Shown piece after piece: positions 33,720 to 47,713 of a stretch of 64,000 nucleotides of DNA; positions within the stretch are counted from its first letter, which is position 1; each line of letters begins with the position of its first letter. Made by a program: the position numbers and the translations under genes. The DNA is from Gnetum montanum (lineage: Eukaryota; Streptophyta; Gnetopsida; Gnetales; Gnetaceae). The notes beneath the pieces are model-generated. The model had not been told where the DNA came from, did not search any database, and saw only the letters and a program-made list of their open reading frames with translations. The DNA lies in contig MNCI01000579.1 in the NCBI GenBank assembly GCA_015680685.1, positions 62,001-126,000 of the forward strand. The letters run 5' to 3'.

Positions 33720-36250
33720 GAGGTTGAAACTTTGGATCCTTCTTGAAGTTTACTCCTCTAGAAGTCAAAACTCAACTACAGAACTCTTCCATGTGCTTCA
33801 TCATCACTTCTAGTAGGGAGTGGTACATGGAAGAGGACACCTTTTTTGGAACAATTAGAAAGCTAGTGCCATAGTCAAAATCAAGGACATAATTGTGTTT
33901 TGCTTGGTGGAAGCAATCTCTCAGATCCTTGGGATACCTGAAACTGGTGCCACTCTTGCCAAAATTTTGACTCAAGAAGATCCATATGTTAAGAAAGAAT
34001 GGACACACTGGTGCTATGGAGTGGACTGCAAGAAGCTTGATGCACTCACAATGGTGAAACGTGCATATTTCAAAATTACAACCTTACACCTTAATCCCAC
34101 AGTGAGACCCAACAAGGTCATAGCCTTTTTTGCCTATGCATGTGCTACTCTAAGCGAAAGATTCCCTATCAGCCTTCCACAACTAATCTATCTAGATATA
34201 GAAAAGCATTTTAAGGAGAACAAATGTGGAAGGAAGGCACTCCCCTTTCCATGCCTCACCAGAAAATTATGCAAAAGAGGAGGCATAGCCTGCTACACTA
34301 ATGACATAGTCTGTTGTGCTCCAACCACATCCTAGGCAAAGATGATGAAGGATAAAGTGCCTATGAAGGTGGTCTAAGAAGAGGAGCAGCAACCACCATC
34401 TCCACCACCCACTCATGAAACAACATTGAAGTCCCATGCTGCCATTGATTGCATGCATGAATTTTGTGAGCAGCTCCTTCAACAGCAACAGCAGCAGGTA
34501 GAAACAAGTGGTGATGATCCATAAGTGTATCAACCAAGCATGAGCCACCTTAATGAAGTGGCTTGAACTATAACATAGATGGAAGATGGAGCACCAATAT
34601 TTTTTTCCCAATGAATGCATGTGCCTACAAGGTCAAATCTAAGCACCCGAGAGGTGATGGTATTCCTCTCGCAACAACAGTAATTCCAAGAAATCTCTTG
34701 GAATGCCACTATCTTTTTGATGCATTTAGAGGAGGGTGACAGGGCAACTATCCTAGTGATGTAGCACCAAGGGTTGATAGAGTGGATCAAGTAGTCAATG
34801 CACCTATGGCATCTATACCAAGCTTTTCTACACTTAGAGATGTGCAAACGTTCGTAGTTGTTGTCAGTGGAAGATTAAGTGCAGTCAAGCATGAGGAATT
34901 GCTAGACTGACTAGTGGGAACCGAGTAACTAATTCCGGATGTTTTTGACCTTTCAGATACCATCACTGCTACCTAGTTAGAACTACTTAAGGCAAGGGGA
35001 AAATGCATCATCATTGAGAGGCAACTTGAAATAGCCAAAGTAAAAAACCAATGCTTGGCTATAGAAGTTGCTAAACTAAGAGCCCACCTCACTAATTCTA
35101 CACTACTTAGCTAAGAAATTACATGAGATGAAGCTTTTCAACAACTTTAACCCAAACTCAAAGAGGATGAGTACACCAAGGAGTCAACAATCTTTGACTA
35201 GTCCTTAGCCAATGTCACAATGCATAACATTCAAAAGGGCTTGGTCCAAACATGCCAAGAGAATGAAGCCTTGACTATAGAAAACCATTTTCTGTGAAAT
35301 GTTGATGTGTAAAAATAATAGATGTCTAACTTCATCTATCAACAACATGAGCAACTTGCTAGGGTGAACACTGAACTAAGGAAGTTGGCAACAGACAATA
35401 GAAACCTCTGGATGGAGGAGATCTATGCCTTATGCCAAAAGTCTACAATAGAAATCACTACCTAGAAGAATGAGGTCCTTAAGTTCAAAAGGCTGACCAT
35501 GTTGACCTACAGAAAGAAATGAATAAGAAAAACATTCAAATGACAAAGGCAAAGGTAAATGAGGCTCTCCAATAGCTCAAGGAATGAGGTAATGTCTAGT
35601 AGCCTATATTTGATGGGCTAAATGACGACAACAAGGATAAAATTCACATAAAGGAGTTGTAGATTGAGGAAATAATTGAATACATGGAGCTCACAAACCT
35701 CTAATATGAAAACTTGACAATGCTAACTATTGAAAGACCATGATCAAAGTTAGAGAATTAGGTGGCTAGCTCGTACTTGTTGTATGAGGCAAAGTTCAAA
35801 CATCATAAAGAGACCAAGCAAAATCTTGAGGATACAAAAGTTGAACTCAATGTTCTTAGGGAGTGATTCACAGATCAAAGATCAACTACTGAGAACCTAG
35901 CCAAGAGATTGAATGACTACTAAGAGCTATAGAATGCACTCAGGGCATTCGACATTGAATGCAAATAGTTCATTGCCTAGTTTGTCAACATGAAGGAGTT
36001 GTTCCCTACAATTCCTTATCTGTGAGATATTCCCATTATGGCCCACATTGGTGAAGTAGTGTGGACCATGAATGATCCTTAGAGTAAGAAGAAGAAGAAG
36101 AAGGCATTTTTGAATGCCTTCTATCTTCCACCAAAAGTTGCAACTACAGTAGGACAACCACAACTACCTCAACAACCATATGTGCCTGAAGCAGGAGAAG
36201 GTCCTTCGAAACCTCAAGAGCCTTCACCACTTGGGACCATCTAATTTTCT
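33720..36250 (+). pseudogene. Extra ORF of element B: 'putative plant transposon protein'-like domain plus coiled coil
   Basis: The best-preserved part (33895-34335) reads VEAISQILGIPETGA, ITTLHLNPTVRPNKVIAFFA, RFPISLPQLIYLDIEKHF and KALPFPCLTRKLCKRGGI. This order resembles the plant transposon-associated domain catalogued as PF20167 (an ILG(L/I)P motif, a Leu-x-Pro helix, PIS(L), then LPFP.LI..LC...G(V/I)). A Gln/Pro-rich linker (34380-34510) follows. Then comes a long heptad-like region seen in pieces, for example YQQHEQLARVNTELRKLATD near 35335 and STTENLAKRLNDY near 35885. A Pro/Gln-rich end finishes with YVPEAGEGPSKPQEPSPLGT at about 36178. Frameshifts and many stops are present. It lies in the env position but shows no signal peptide or membrane anchor. 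Confidence 0.55.
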
Positions 36251-36492
36251 TCAACATCTTCACGCTGTCAAACAAATTGTGTTGTTATTTATTATCATGG
36301 TGTTCAATTTTGTTATCCTAAACACCAATTTTTGTAATGATTCTAAATTCGTAGACTTGGAAACTTAGTTTTGATTATGTTACTTTGTGTGTCTATAGTT
36401 AGTTAATAATCCTATACTTTTACAAAATTTTATAAAAAACTTGTTCCTCCTTTGTTCACTCGAAGATGAGTTTTCATTCAGTCATGGGAGTA

Positions 36493-37347
36493 TGATGAAA
36501 CATGTCATTGGGCCATGTCACCAGGATGTTGTCGATGTGATCCCATCGACATGATCCCATCAATATAGGATTTGCTACATTCACAAATACCTGTCAACGT
36601 GGCCCCTTATCATCCCTTATAAATGTGCACCTACCCACTACATTTGTGATAATTTTTCAATTAGTTGTAGCGAAGCTCTTATAGTTTTTTTTCTCCAAAC
36701 TTATAATATTTTCTAAGTGTCGACAATAGGAGTCAAAAGAGTATACATATCTTTATTCGAGCACTAATGTACTTGAGCACCTCAATGTGAATGACAATAA
36801 AGATGAGCCTTTTTTATCAAACCTTGCAGCACTTGAAATAGATTAATGTTTTCTTTATGTATTTATTATTAATGCACTTTACTTTAATGAATATTAATTA
36901 ATAATTAATATCGATTAAATAGCCACATAAGTACGACCACTTCAAGCATATATTTAACGCTTGGTAATCCCAATAGTGCTTAATGCTTGGTAACCTAGTG
37001 GTGCTATAACGTGTTCAGGAGGTGTATGGAAAGTAGGAATAGATGCTTATGTTAGGATTAGTTAAATATTAGCTAGTTATTAGATGAATTAAGCATTTAA
37101 TTACTTTACTCTTATTCTCAAGTGACTTAAGTCATAAAACATAAAATGATAAAAAATCATATGCCTTAGTTACACTTAACCAAACACTTGTACTTCACAA
37201 ATGGAATTGGGAAGCCAATGATTGCAATACTTAGACTCACCTCTTAGAACCCAATGTACATAGAGAGCTAAAGTCTATAAAATTTGACTAGATCGCTTAG
37301 TGAATGCTAATGATTCATATCGTTAGGCGTAGGGTATACTCACTCCA
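36493..37347 (+). repeat. 3' LTR of element B
   Basis: Begins TGATGAAACATG after the polypurine tract. U3 contains GTCGATGTGATCCCATCGAC and GTCAACGTGGCCCC. A TATAAATG box lies near 36620. The LTR body includes the AGCTCTTATAG motif and the TACTTGAGCAC segment. The right end is eroded (TACTCACTCCA in place of CGCTCATCA), so 37347 is approximate. No 5' partner exists in the window. Confidence 0.8.
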
Positions 37348-37455
37348 AGTATTCCCCTTAGGTATTGAATCCCTTGGGTGCCCCATGGGTGCTTGCTAGG
37401 TGCCTCTAAGTTCCCCTTGATACAAAGTGGAATATCTTATTTATACTTAACAATG

Positions 37456-37860
37456 TTATAACAATGTATAATAATAATCATTATAAAAATAGATTGATCT
37501 TGAAAAATCTAATACCAATCCGTTATTTTTGGTGTAACTGCCAAGTTTGGCATCCTCAATATCTTGGATTAACATGAAATCTTTAAAGCGGCAGAGGAAG
37601 CATTGCAGCATTGGAGTTTCTTGCAATTCCACGGGTGTTTTGTGAATTGTTGTTATTATTGCCTGCATGTGCTCATCCATGATTCTCCACAGTGTTGATC
37701 TTCCCTGGATATTCTACAGCAAGATGACCAGTTGGCTCTGCTGGAGATGGTTATGTTTCCCTCGATGTATCCATCGGTTTTTCTGTCAGCCAACACGTTC
37801 ATGAGAGTGCTCTTTCCTGCGCCACGAGAATCTTGACAGAGACAAATATCGTCGTTCAAC
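37456..37860 (-). pseudogene. ABCG (PDR-type) transporter fragment
   Basis: ABCG/PDR proteins are plasma-membrane pumps with two ATP-binding domains. The minus strand reads RGAGKSTLMNVLADRKTDGY followed by IEGNITIS. This is the Walker A of the second nucleotide-binding domain, usually GAGKTTLMDVLAGRKT(G/S)GYIEG. Downstream in another frame, MDEHMQAIITTIHKTPVE plus FKDFMLIQD resembles the H-loop region (TIHQPSIDIFE.FDELLL). The signature motif and membrane part are missing, so roughly 100 residues of two segments remain, joined with loss of sequence between them. Adjacent minus-strand relics of other genes follow at once. I am confident of the Walker A identity and less so of the second segment. 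Confidence 0.6.
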
Positions 37861-37979
37861 TGAAGTGGCGTGCAGCAGACACAGTAGCAAGTAGACTAGC
37901 AATAACGGCATTAATTTCCATGAGTTTGTTTATTCTCTCGCTCTTGCTAGGTGCTTTCTCTTCTCTTCAATAATTGGAT

Positions 37980-39666
<1,687 letters not shown>

Positions 39667-40248
39667 TGTAACAACGTTGCCCCAACATTATCCGGCACCC
39701 CAAGGAATTCACGAAGATCCAATGGATCTGGAGCAGAAGACCTGGGAAATACACCTCAAGCAAGCAAGCATCTCACGAGTAAGTGCAGGAAGAAGCACAG
39801 CTTCTTAATGCACATGACCATGCACCTCATGGAGGGTAACCAACTCCAAAATGAGGATCAAGCAAACAAGCAAACATACAACCTTGTAGACAACATCAGT
39901 GGGAGGGGAGACAATGCACCTACAAGGGGAGGTGCCTCACCCCCACATCCCTCACGATCTAGTACAAGGTGTGGCCTGGCACCACACCAAAACTATCTAG
40001 TCTTGGCTGCCTACATATCTACGACCGCCGTAGAATTAGGGCCAAGTAGTTCTCCGCGGTGAAGCGGGAAGGAAGAGGACTTAGAGAAGAGAGTGGCAAC
40101 AGGAGGGTGTCCTGTTGCTAGCTTGGTACCACCAAGCTGAAGTGGGTTTTCTAACACTTGAGCGTCACCCGAGGGTGCCTCAATGTGTTCCATGGCCCCC
40201 GAACCATGGGGAGAGCCCAAGAGAACCACCACTCTAGGACATCTCTCA
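39667..40248 (-). repeat. 3' LTR of element G
   Basis: 582 bp, plus strand TGTAACAACG to CATCTCTCA. GC content is higher than in the Athila-like LTRs, with intact CpGs such as TTCTCCGCGGTGAAG. A polypurine tract lies beside it at 40251-40260. Confidence 0.9.
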
Positions 40249-43200
40249 AAACCCTCCCCCACACAAAGAAGTGACGTCCTCGGAGCGGAGCCTAGGATAG
40301 CTTTGATTGTACACTTCCAAATGGGTTCGAAACTCCATCAATTCTAGGGATTCGTCAACTTCTTAGATGCCAGGCTTGAAGGAAGGTACCAACCCCAACA
40401 CCTGATGCGTCCTTCCATCCAATACCTTGCATGAAATGTAAGGGCAATTGGAGGAAGGCCAAAGACTTCCCTTCTCTATACGAGTGGGAGAGTCCAACCC
40501 AAAGGGCCAACGTCTCTAAGGCATCCCCTAGATCCATCCCTTCTAAGGGTCTAAAGACATATCTTCTTGTGTAAGTCCACACTTATGCAAGAAGATAGCT
40601 CCTCTTCCACAAGTCTCGCCGAGTTCCTCTGTGAATGGCATCTCAACACCCATTGATTTTTTTTTTTGAGGGCTCACCAGGGCCACTACCCATGGTGAGG
40701 GCTTGGGAACATCACACCGAGAGGGAGGACATGCTCCGAAGAGCCATGTCTCCTCAAGCAACTCATACTTGCCAGAACTCCATGTTCTGCTACTCACATC
40801 GAGACCCATGGGGTCTCACCAATGCAACCATCTAAGTATTGATTCCACATGCATCGGTACCATGTGCATTCTCTTTTTCTCATCATGTTTGTTCAAGCTG
40901 GTATGAAGGGAGTCAAGCATGTTCTCCCTTAAAAACAAGGTACAAGAGTAGATCTTTTGAGCTTGACCTTGCCATCTGCAGACACCAGCATCGCATGCCT
41001 CAATTCATCATTCATCATTCCATAGTATTCCAATGAGAGAGATGATCCAAAAATCTGTTTGGAAACTTCTCCAGGAGGCTAACATTCAACAAGCCCCAAC
41101 TATCATCAATACCTCTTGTGATTGTCCAACATCGAGAATGCCTGCTCGAATGTTAGAACAAGGGAGGATCACTTGGGTAGCCAGCCCCATGACAATCCTC
41201 CATCACCTATCTCATATCAGCCGTAAGCATATCATCGAATACAACCATAATATCCCATTCACGGAGAAGGATCACCCACATTTGCCACATGCAAGCTATC
41301 CATCAACTCCAAGTTATGGGACAAGCACCATTTTCTAAACACAAGGTCCAGGAACAAAGATAGAATCACCTCAGAGAGTAACCAGATCATGAATTCTTCA
41401 AGGAACATCAACGTTCTCAAAATTTGCATTTCCCCACTATATCAAGAACGACTGCCAGTCTCACGATCAACACCTTTTAGTAGATTTTGCACTTGCATGA
41501 GGATCCTCTTTGGGAGGTTTCTTCCATACATAAGTATAGCAACCCAGCTACATCTTACCCATCATACACACCCAAGTAGTCAATATGGCCAATAGAACCA
41601 TATCATGGAACTGTCACTAGCTGAGGGAAGACATGGGTTCACAAGTCTTACCCAATTTCAATTTTCCCCTTGAGAACAACTCGAGACACCAAGCAGTTCA
41701 TCCCCTTTTGTTTCATCTTGGGAGATCTGGGTTTTGTTTCATACATCCCAGTCCAGCTCATTTACATCAATTTGTAGTGGACAAGGCCACACCACTACCT
41801 ATTATCATTCAACCCGAACAATAGACTAAGTCAACAACAACATCTTGCCCATAGGAGAACTAGGCCCTCAAGATAGTTTTACATGGAATGGTCTTTCATC
41901 AACATCATTTACAACTCAAACACAAAATGATTCATCCCCGAAGGGTTTACAATGAGGATGGTCTACCAAAGAACCCCAATGAGGAAGTTCCTTTGAAGCC
42001 CCCAAAACTGAGTACACAATATCATGCCTTTCTTACACGAAGAGCAATATGTATCTTTAATTTACATCAACAACACGACCTCACAAAAGAGGTTTCATGA
42101 ATTTTCACCAGCGTAACAACATTCTGTCTCTGAGAACAAGACCCCACGAGTTCACGAACATGGGACCACAGCTAGGAACAAGTCCCAAACATCAACGGAT
42201 TATAGGAGACAATCATCTCAATACCACCTGCCTTATTATTTTAGGAACTGAAGAGGGAATCCATTGAAATGAAGAATGATCCCAAATAAAATTAAGGATT
42301 CACCAAGTAATATCCTGATCAACTCTGCTATTCCACCAGGGAGGTGAGAACACCAACATGAATTAACATCACACCAGAGACATGGGACAATACATAAGCG
42401 AGGGACTATGTAATACATCAGTGCACATAAGGGACAGAGTACATGGGACAATTCAGCAAGACACCATAGCCTATTAGGCACAACAAGACCCCTATCATGG
42501 AATCACACCATGGACCATGAAGGCACCAATTAGTTCCAATCTATGAGAGCACATCATAGCTCTCCAAAGCACCAAAAGCAATTTTTCACGAGAGCCCACC
42601 AACATGCACAAATCATTAGAAGCCCCCAATCATGAGAGCATCATCTCAAGTGTTTTGAGCACATTCAAGCCCACCAACCAAGGACACCAAGAGAAATCAC
42701 CATTTCTGTATCTATAACGTCATTTATTCAAGGATGGACCACCATCCCAACATTTGGATTACTGCTCCACAATCACTTCCAACATGGAAGAGCAAGTCTA
42801 GGTGCCAATACCTAGAACTCTACCACTAGACATCAAATTGATTTGAATTTCAGTCACCATTGATCATCTATGGACAAGATCTTTTCCAGTCTAGGAACAC
42901 AAGAGAATGTGTTCCCAAGATTTGTCCTATCTCAAGGACATTCTCCAAGCATACACCATCAAGGCATGCCAACATCATCAAGAGCACATGGCACTAGTTT
43001 AACAGCACAATGGGCTAGGACATGTCCTGATCCATTTGTTACAACACTATGTCCAACTAAAAAGTTTCCCATGAGTTTTTCAGTAGGATTATAGATCAAG
43101 GCACAATGGCCATTTACAACATATAGCAAGGGTTCTTCAAAACAAGCACCAGGAAAACACCATACATCAAGCTTGGCCTTGTCACAGTGTGTGGCATAGG

Positions 43201-45455
43201 CCTACAACCAAGAGACAACTGAGTCACATAGGCAATACATCCAGCACTTTTGAGTGCATACAATCGAATTGAGAATATCACAAGGATACATTTCGCACAC
43301 CCAAGGATCAGATTACATTCATATATGGGAACACACATGCTATTTGGGAATGCTACCCAAGCCTAAAAGGCTATAGGACAACTACCCAAGCCCATGCTAG
43401 GCTAAAGGATTTAGGCCACCAAGACCATACCATGAAGAATAACGCTATTTTCAGAAAACCCTGTCTCTATCACAAAGCATAAACAATCATCTGTCATTGC
43501 ACCATTGTATCAAAAGATACATGATCTACCATCACACTAAACCCACTGCACAGGTAACCTCAAACAAAGACGATTCGAGACACGAACACAATGATCGAAT
43601 AACAAAACATGCCAACTGAGTATCCACCATCCTGTCATAGTGGGATCTCATTGCATTAGCCACTCTTAGGCCATCAGTATCTGGCATGGCCAAGGATACC
43701 ATTTCATGCCATTTGCTAGCCCAATATCTATAGGGTCTAGGACAGATCACCATCCTCTGTTGGTGCTCCCCCAGCACTAAGAGGCAAACAAACCATGATG
43801 TACCTAGTGAGCCATCACAGCCAAGGTACTAATAAATCCATAATCCAATGTTGGGATTTTGAGACCAAATAATCAGTTCATGAAAGGTCTCAAGATCACA
43901 TATCTTCCCCATAGACATAGTGCTCACAAAATCAACTGAGGTCACCACTGGCTGCATCTTTATACCTGTGCTACTTGCAAACACTAAGACACCAGCTCAG
44001 AAACATAGAAGTTAGCAAGAACATGATTAGCACATCAGCCTCATACACAACTATCAAGCATGATCATATAACAAGTTCATATCACTCTTGAACATCATAA
44101 AAATCAAGACCTCAGCAACATGCATAGAGATCAATCATGCAAAACATTGATGGATGAATCCCCACTCAAATAAACAATTTCATCATGAGGCACACCAAGA
44201 GAGAGATAGCACACTCTCAGTATTTCAATATTCATACACAACAATCATTCCCAGCAACTAACACTAGCCTCAACCAAGACCAAAATCTCAACACAATCAT
44301 ATGAGTCATGGGCAATAGACAATTGTCATCTCAACCCAAAAATAAGGTGGAAGACCAAGGTCTATCCAATAACAAGTCTACATCAAACCAATTCTCGCCA
44401 CAATGAGCAACATCATGAAGGATGTGTTCATAAGAAGACTCTCATCAAAAGAGGTGTGGTCTCAACAAGAACCAACAATAAGATGGAGCCACACTAGTAG
44501 TTTTCGAATCAGGGTGACCAAGAAATGTCACCAATCAAAATAGTGATGCTACAAGCCCAAGGGTAACACCACCATCTCAACAAAGGATCACAACTTACAA
44601 AGATCAACAATAAGGAAAATCATGCATCATGCATAAAAAGTTGTCAAACAAGACAACAATTATTTGTCTTTGGGATGACACAAACAACCACCGCATCCTC
44701 AACATTCCCAGCAATAAGTCATCATACCGCATAAAACATTAAGCCTTATGTTACGAACGGTAGACACAACCAAAATAACATGCATGTAGAATTTGAAAGT
44801 GCAACCAAGAAGACACCCATACAGAAATAGACAAACATACAATTGCAAGCACGAACATACGAAGTCTACCAGCAATGGTCTTAGTCCACCCAAAAAAAGG
44901 CTCACCAAGAGCACAAGTTCGAAGGACCTCCATCATGAGGTACCTGGGAACCATCTTGTTCCAATTTGTATTTTCCCAAAACTGGATATCATATCCTGCA
45001 TGATTCAACAAATTCCATCTCAAAACATGTCATCTGGGTGGAAATCGAAGCCAAGACTGGGTCCGATTCATCCTAGATGAATCACTGGAGACTTGAGATG
45101 AGAGTTCCTTAAGCAAAAAAATTCCTGAGTTGCCAGTAGAACTCCTCTCAATCATATCGTATACAATCACTAGTCCAACCACAAGTAAACAAGTGAAGGA
45201 CATCACCACAACACCATCATTTATATCCTCACAGAGAGAAACATACATCAATTGCTCACAATTTCTCATCTGTCCCCTCATGAAGAGCGGAGAACATTGC
45301 CATCAAGCAACTCTTCAAAAATACATAAGGATATGATCCTAGATCACCTAGGTATCAATCCGAAGGGACTATTAACCAAACAAGCTCAATGGAGTAACAC
45401 AACCAAAGAGCACAACCATATCCCAACACAATTTCAAAAACGCTCTAATACCATC
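40249..45455 (-). other. Interior of element G, non-coding
   Basis: All open frames are short (at most about 109 codons) on both strands and none shows a retroelement motif. The plus strand is strikingly rich in A and C, with many CA, AAC and ATC words, so the sense strand is T/G-rich. Frames such as 44751-45023 and 42236-42481 on the minus strand look membrane-like only because TTG and TGT codons are abundant. A poly-T stretch lies near 40659-40668. Confidence 0.6.
45441..45453 (-). other. Primer-binding site of element G
   Basis: The minus strand reads TGGTATTAGAGCG, one transition away from the initiator-Met primer site TGGTATCAGAGC. It starts two bases inside the LTR end. Confidence 0.85.
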
Positions 45456-46037
45456 TGTAACAACATTTCCCCGACGTTGTCCGGCATCCTAAGGAATTCA
45501 CGAAGATCCAATGGATCTAAAACAGAAGACCTGGGGAATACGCCTCAAGTAAGCAAGCATCTCATGAGTGAGTGTAGGTAGAAGCACAGCTTCTTAATGC
45601 ACATGACCACGCACCTCATGGAGGGTAACCAACTCCAAAATGAGGATCAAGCAAACAAGCACACATATAACCTTGTAGACAACATCAGTGGGAGGGGAGA
45701 CAATGCACCTACAAGGGGAGGTGCCTCACCCCCACATCCCTCACGATGTGGTACAAGGTGTGGCCTGGCACCACACCAAAACTATCTAGTCTTAGCTACC
45801 TACATATCTACGACCGCTGTAGCATCAGGGCCATGTAGTTCTCCGCGGTGAAGGGGGAAGGAAGAGGACATAGAGAAGAGAGTCGCAACAGGAGGGTGTC
45901 CTATTGCTAGCTTGGTACCACCAAGCCAGGGTGGGTTTTCTAACACTTGAGCATCACCCGAGGGTGTCTCAATGTGTTCCATGGCCCCCGAACCATGGGG
46001 AGAGCCCAAGAGAACCACCACTCTGGGACATCTCTCA
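45456..46037 (-). repeat. 5' LTR of element G
   Basis: 582 bp, plus strand TGTAACAACA to CATCTCTCA, direct repeat of 39667-40248 with no length difference detected. The ORFs at 45597-45851 and 45800-46057 repeat those of the other LTR and are not genes. Confidence 0.9.
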
Positions 46038-46110
46038 TAGTATTCGCTTCTTTTCATGGTGCCTTTCCCTCCAATTCAAATCATGAACTTGTATTTATGG
46101 CCTTGCAGAT
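46038..46110 (-). pseudogene. Possible upstream part of the GH1 pseudogene across element G
   Basis: Minus-strand sequence beyond the insertion reads KYKFMI*I, reminiscent of YRFSISW, then GKGTMKRSEY. The latter could precede YYNNLIDE in the family (G.VN.EGI.YYNNL). If correct, element G split one GH1 reading frame. The match is short and decayed, so the assignment is tentative. Confidence 0.35.
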
Positions 46111-46229
46111 TGTTATTTGTTGATACAGGTGTAGGGATGGCTTCTTATGTTGGTGTAGTGTGCAGGGACGATTTCAGTCAACCACCAACATGGAAATGGC
46201 TGAATCCCTTGTCCGGCTGCTACGAGTAG
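46101..46229 (+). other. Exon-like open frame, unidentified
   Basis: After a splice-acceptor-like CCTTGCAG the plus strand stays open for about 40 codons, including MASYVGVVCRDDFSQPPTWK and WLNPLSGCYE, to a TAG at 46227. The composition looks protein-like but I do not recognise a family, and no donor or second exon is evident. It lies on the strand opposite to GH1. Confidence 0.25.
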
Positions 46230-46299
46230 GAAATCCGAAAATCAAAGATGGTGCATACTATTCATAGTTTCATTGCTATGTGTAAATTTCTTGGCTTAG

Positions 46300-46740
46300 G
46301 GTACTATAGTGAAAATCTTATAGTTTTCTTTTCTTCGAGTGCATAAAGTATCTATATATTTCTACATAATGGTAATGAAATTGAGATTAACTCCTTCCAT
46401 TACAACACTTAGATTAACACTTAATTTATTTTCAAGCACTTTACCTTCAATGTATTTTGCTTTTATACACTTAGGAAATTAATATTTTATTCTGCAATAG
46501 CGTGAGTATGACCACTTCGAGCATGACATATTAATTCTTGGCAATCCAAGGAGTGAATACTTGGTACACCTACCAAAAAACACTTGATAATCCATTAGCA
46601 TTAGTATAAATTTAGGATGGGTACAAAAAGTAGGAACAAATTCTCTATGCTTAGGATAGCTTAGTTCACTCTAATTTCCATAGTTAGATTAGAAATTAAT
46701 ATTCTCCTCTCTTTATCATTTTAATATTTTAATAATAAAA
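46300..46740 (+). repeat. Older, truncated LTR of the Athila-like family
   Basis: Resembles the middle of the LTRs (for example GTGAAAATCTTATAG for GTGAAGCTCTTGTAG, then GTATGACCACTTCGAGCATG and CTTGGCAATCC) but is more decayed. Element C is inserted at its right end. A short continuation lies at 52826-52856 (AATATTGTATGCCTCAATCA). Confidence 0.6.
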
Positions 46741-46745
46741 ATAAT
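46741..46745. other. Target site duplication (left) of element C
   Basis: ATAAT, repeated at 52821-52825 directly after the other LTR. Confidence 0.85.
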
Positions 46746-47587
46746 TGATGAAACACATTTCTTTGTTTGATCCAACGTCGAGTATTTGATGCCAAAGTTG
46801 TGACATCGGTAATGCGATGTTGGTGATGTTAGGGGGGTATACATTGGCCTATAAATATAGTGCCTAGGCTCTCGATTTGGCATTAGTTTTTTCATGAGTT
46901 TTCAAGTTAATTTTCAATCAGAATAGCGAAGCTCTTGTGGTTTCTTCTCTCTAGAGTTAGAATATTTTCTAAGTGCCTACAGAAGGAGTCTAAGTGTGTA
47001 TGGTTCTTTGTTTGAGCACTGATGTATCTGAGCATAGTAGTGCAATTGGAATAAAAATGAACTCTTTCGATAATCCTTGCAGCACTGAAAATAGATTAAT
47101 GTTTCCTTTAATGCACTTTACTTTTATTCTTTCTACTTAAATGCATTTGAATTAAGCAATTTATTTCTAGTTGTTAATGAACACAAGCACAACCACTTCA
47201 AGCATACATATAGTACTTGGTAACATAGCAACGCTTAAAGTTTGGTAGTTCAATAGTGTTATATGTGTCAGGATGTGTTTAGGAAAGTGGGGCAGTTACT
47301 TGTGTTAGCCTAGTTTAGATCTTGTTTTACATCATTTGTTAGTTTAATTAATTTATCTATTTATTGTCATTGGGAGTAGCATGAAATTAGACCACATCAT
47401 ATGCCTCACTTTGGACTAAACCATACGTGATAAAGATACCACTAGTCCAAGTGCGCAGATAGTGAATTGTGATTAGAGCATAATAATCTAGATGCCACAA
47501 CTAGTCCCATCCACAAAATTCAACCAGATCATGTGTGAACGCTTGTGATTCATATGGTTAAGCATAGGGGTACCTCGCCGCTCATCA
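46746..47587 (+). repeat. 5' LTR of element C
   Basis: TGATGAAACACA to CGCTCATCA. U3 motifs are CAACGTCGAGTATTTGATGCC and ATCGGTAATGCGATGTTGG. TATA box CCTATAAATATAG near 46850. Followed by the primer site at 47588. Confidence 0.9.
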
Positions 47588-47607
47588 TTGGCATCATTGC
47601 TGGGGAT
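47588..47607 (+). other. Primer-binding site of element C
   Basis: TTGGCATCATTGCTGGGGAT. Three C-to-T or G-to-A changes at former CpGs would restore the Athila tRNA-Asp-type site. Confidence 0.75.
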
Positions 47608-47713
47608 GGTGCTAGTTATCTAGATTAGTTATATTATACACAATCATTGTAAAAGGTATTAACAATATATCTTTCAAAAACTCTTAGCTCACACACATCA
47701 TAAATCAAGAACA

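Larger units (their letters stand above)
32101..37347 (+). mobile_element. Element B, second part: 3' region, extra ORF and 3' LTR
   Basis: Continuation of element B after the E insertion. It holds the rest of the 3' untranslated region, a large ORF relic absent from E, C and D, a polypurine tract GTCATGGGAGTA (36481-36492) and the 3' LTR (36493-37347). The extra ORF occupies the place where Athila elements carry an env-like frame. Confidence 0.75.
39667..46037 (-). mobile_element. Element G: 6.37-kb LTR element without recognisable genes (LARD-like)
   Basis: Two 582-bp direct repeats (39667-40248 and 45456-46037) bound the element. The sense strand is minus: the right LTR is followed by GATGGTATTAGAGCG, an initiator-Met tRNA primer site after two bases, and the left LTR is preceded by the polypurine tract GTGGGGGAGGGTTT. 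LTR termini are TGAGAGATG and TTGTTACA. By hand count the LTRs differ at about 39 of 582 positions. The 5.2-kb interior has no gag, protease, RT or integrase motif that I can find, so it must have relied on enzymes from elsewhere. It belongs to a different family from the other elements. Confidence 0.85.

Noticed and set aside
44699-45281. Leu/Phe/Cys-rich minus-strand frames resembling membrane proteins
   Set aside because: They lie in the T/G-rich sense strand of element G, which gives hydrophobic codons by composition alone.
45597-46057. Paired ORFs conserved at 39808-40262 and 45597-46057
   Set aside because: They repeat because they lie in the two LTRs of element G, not because of protein selection.
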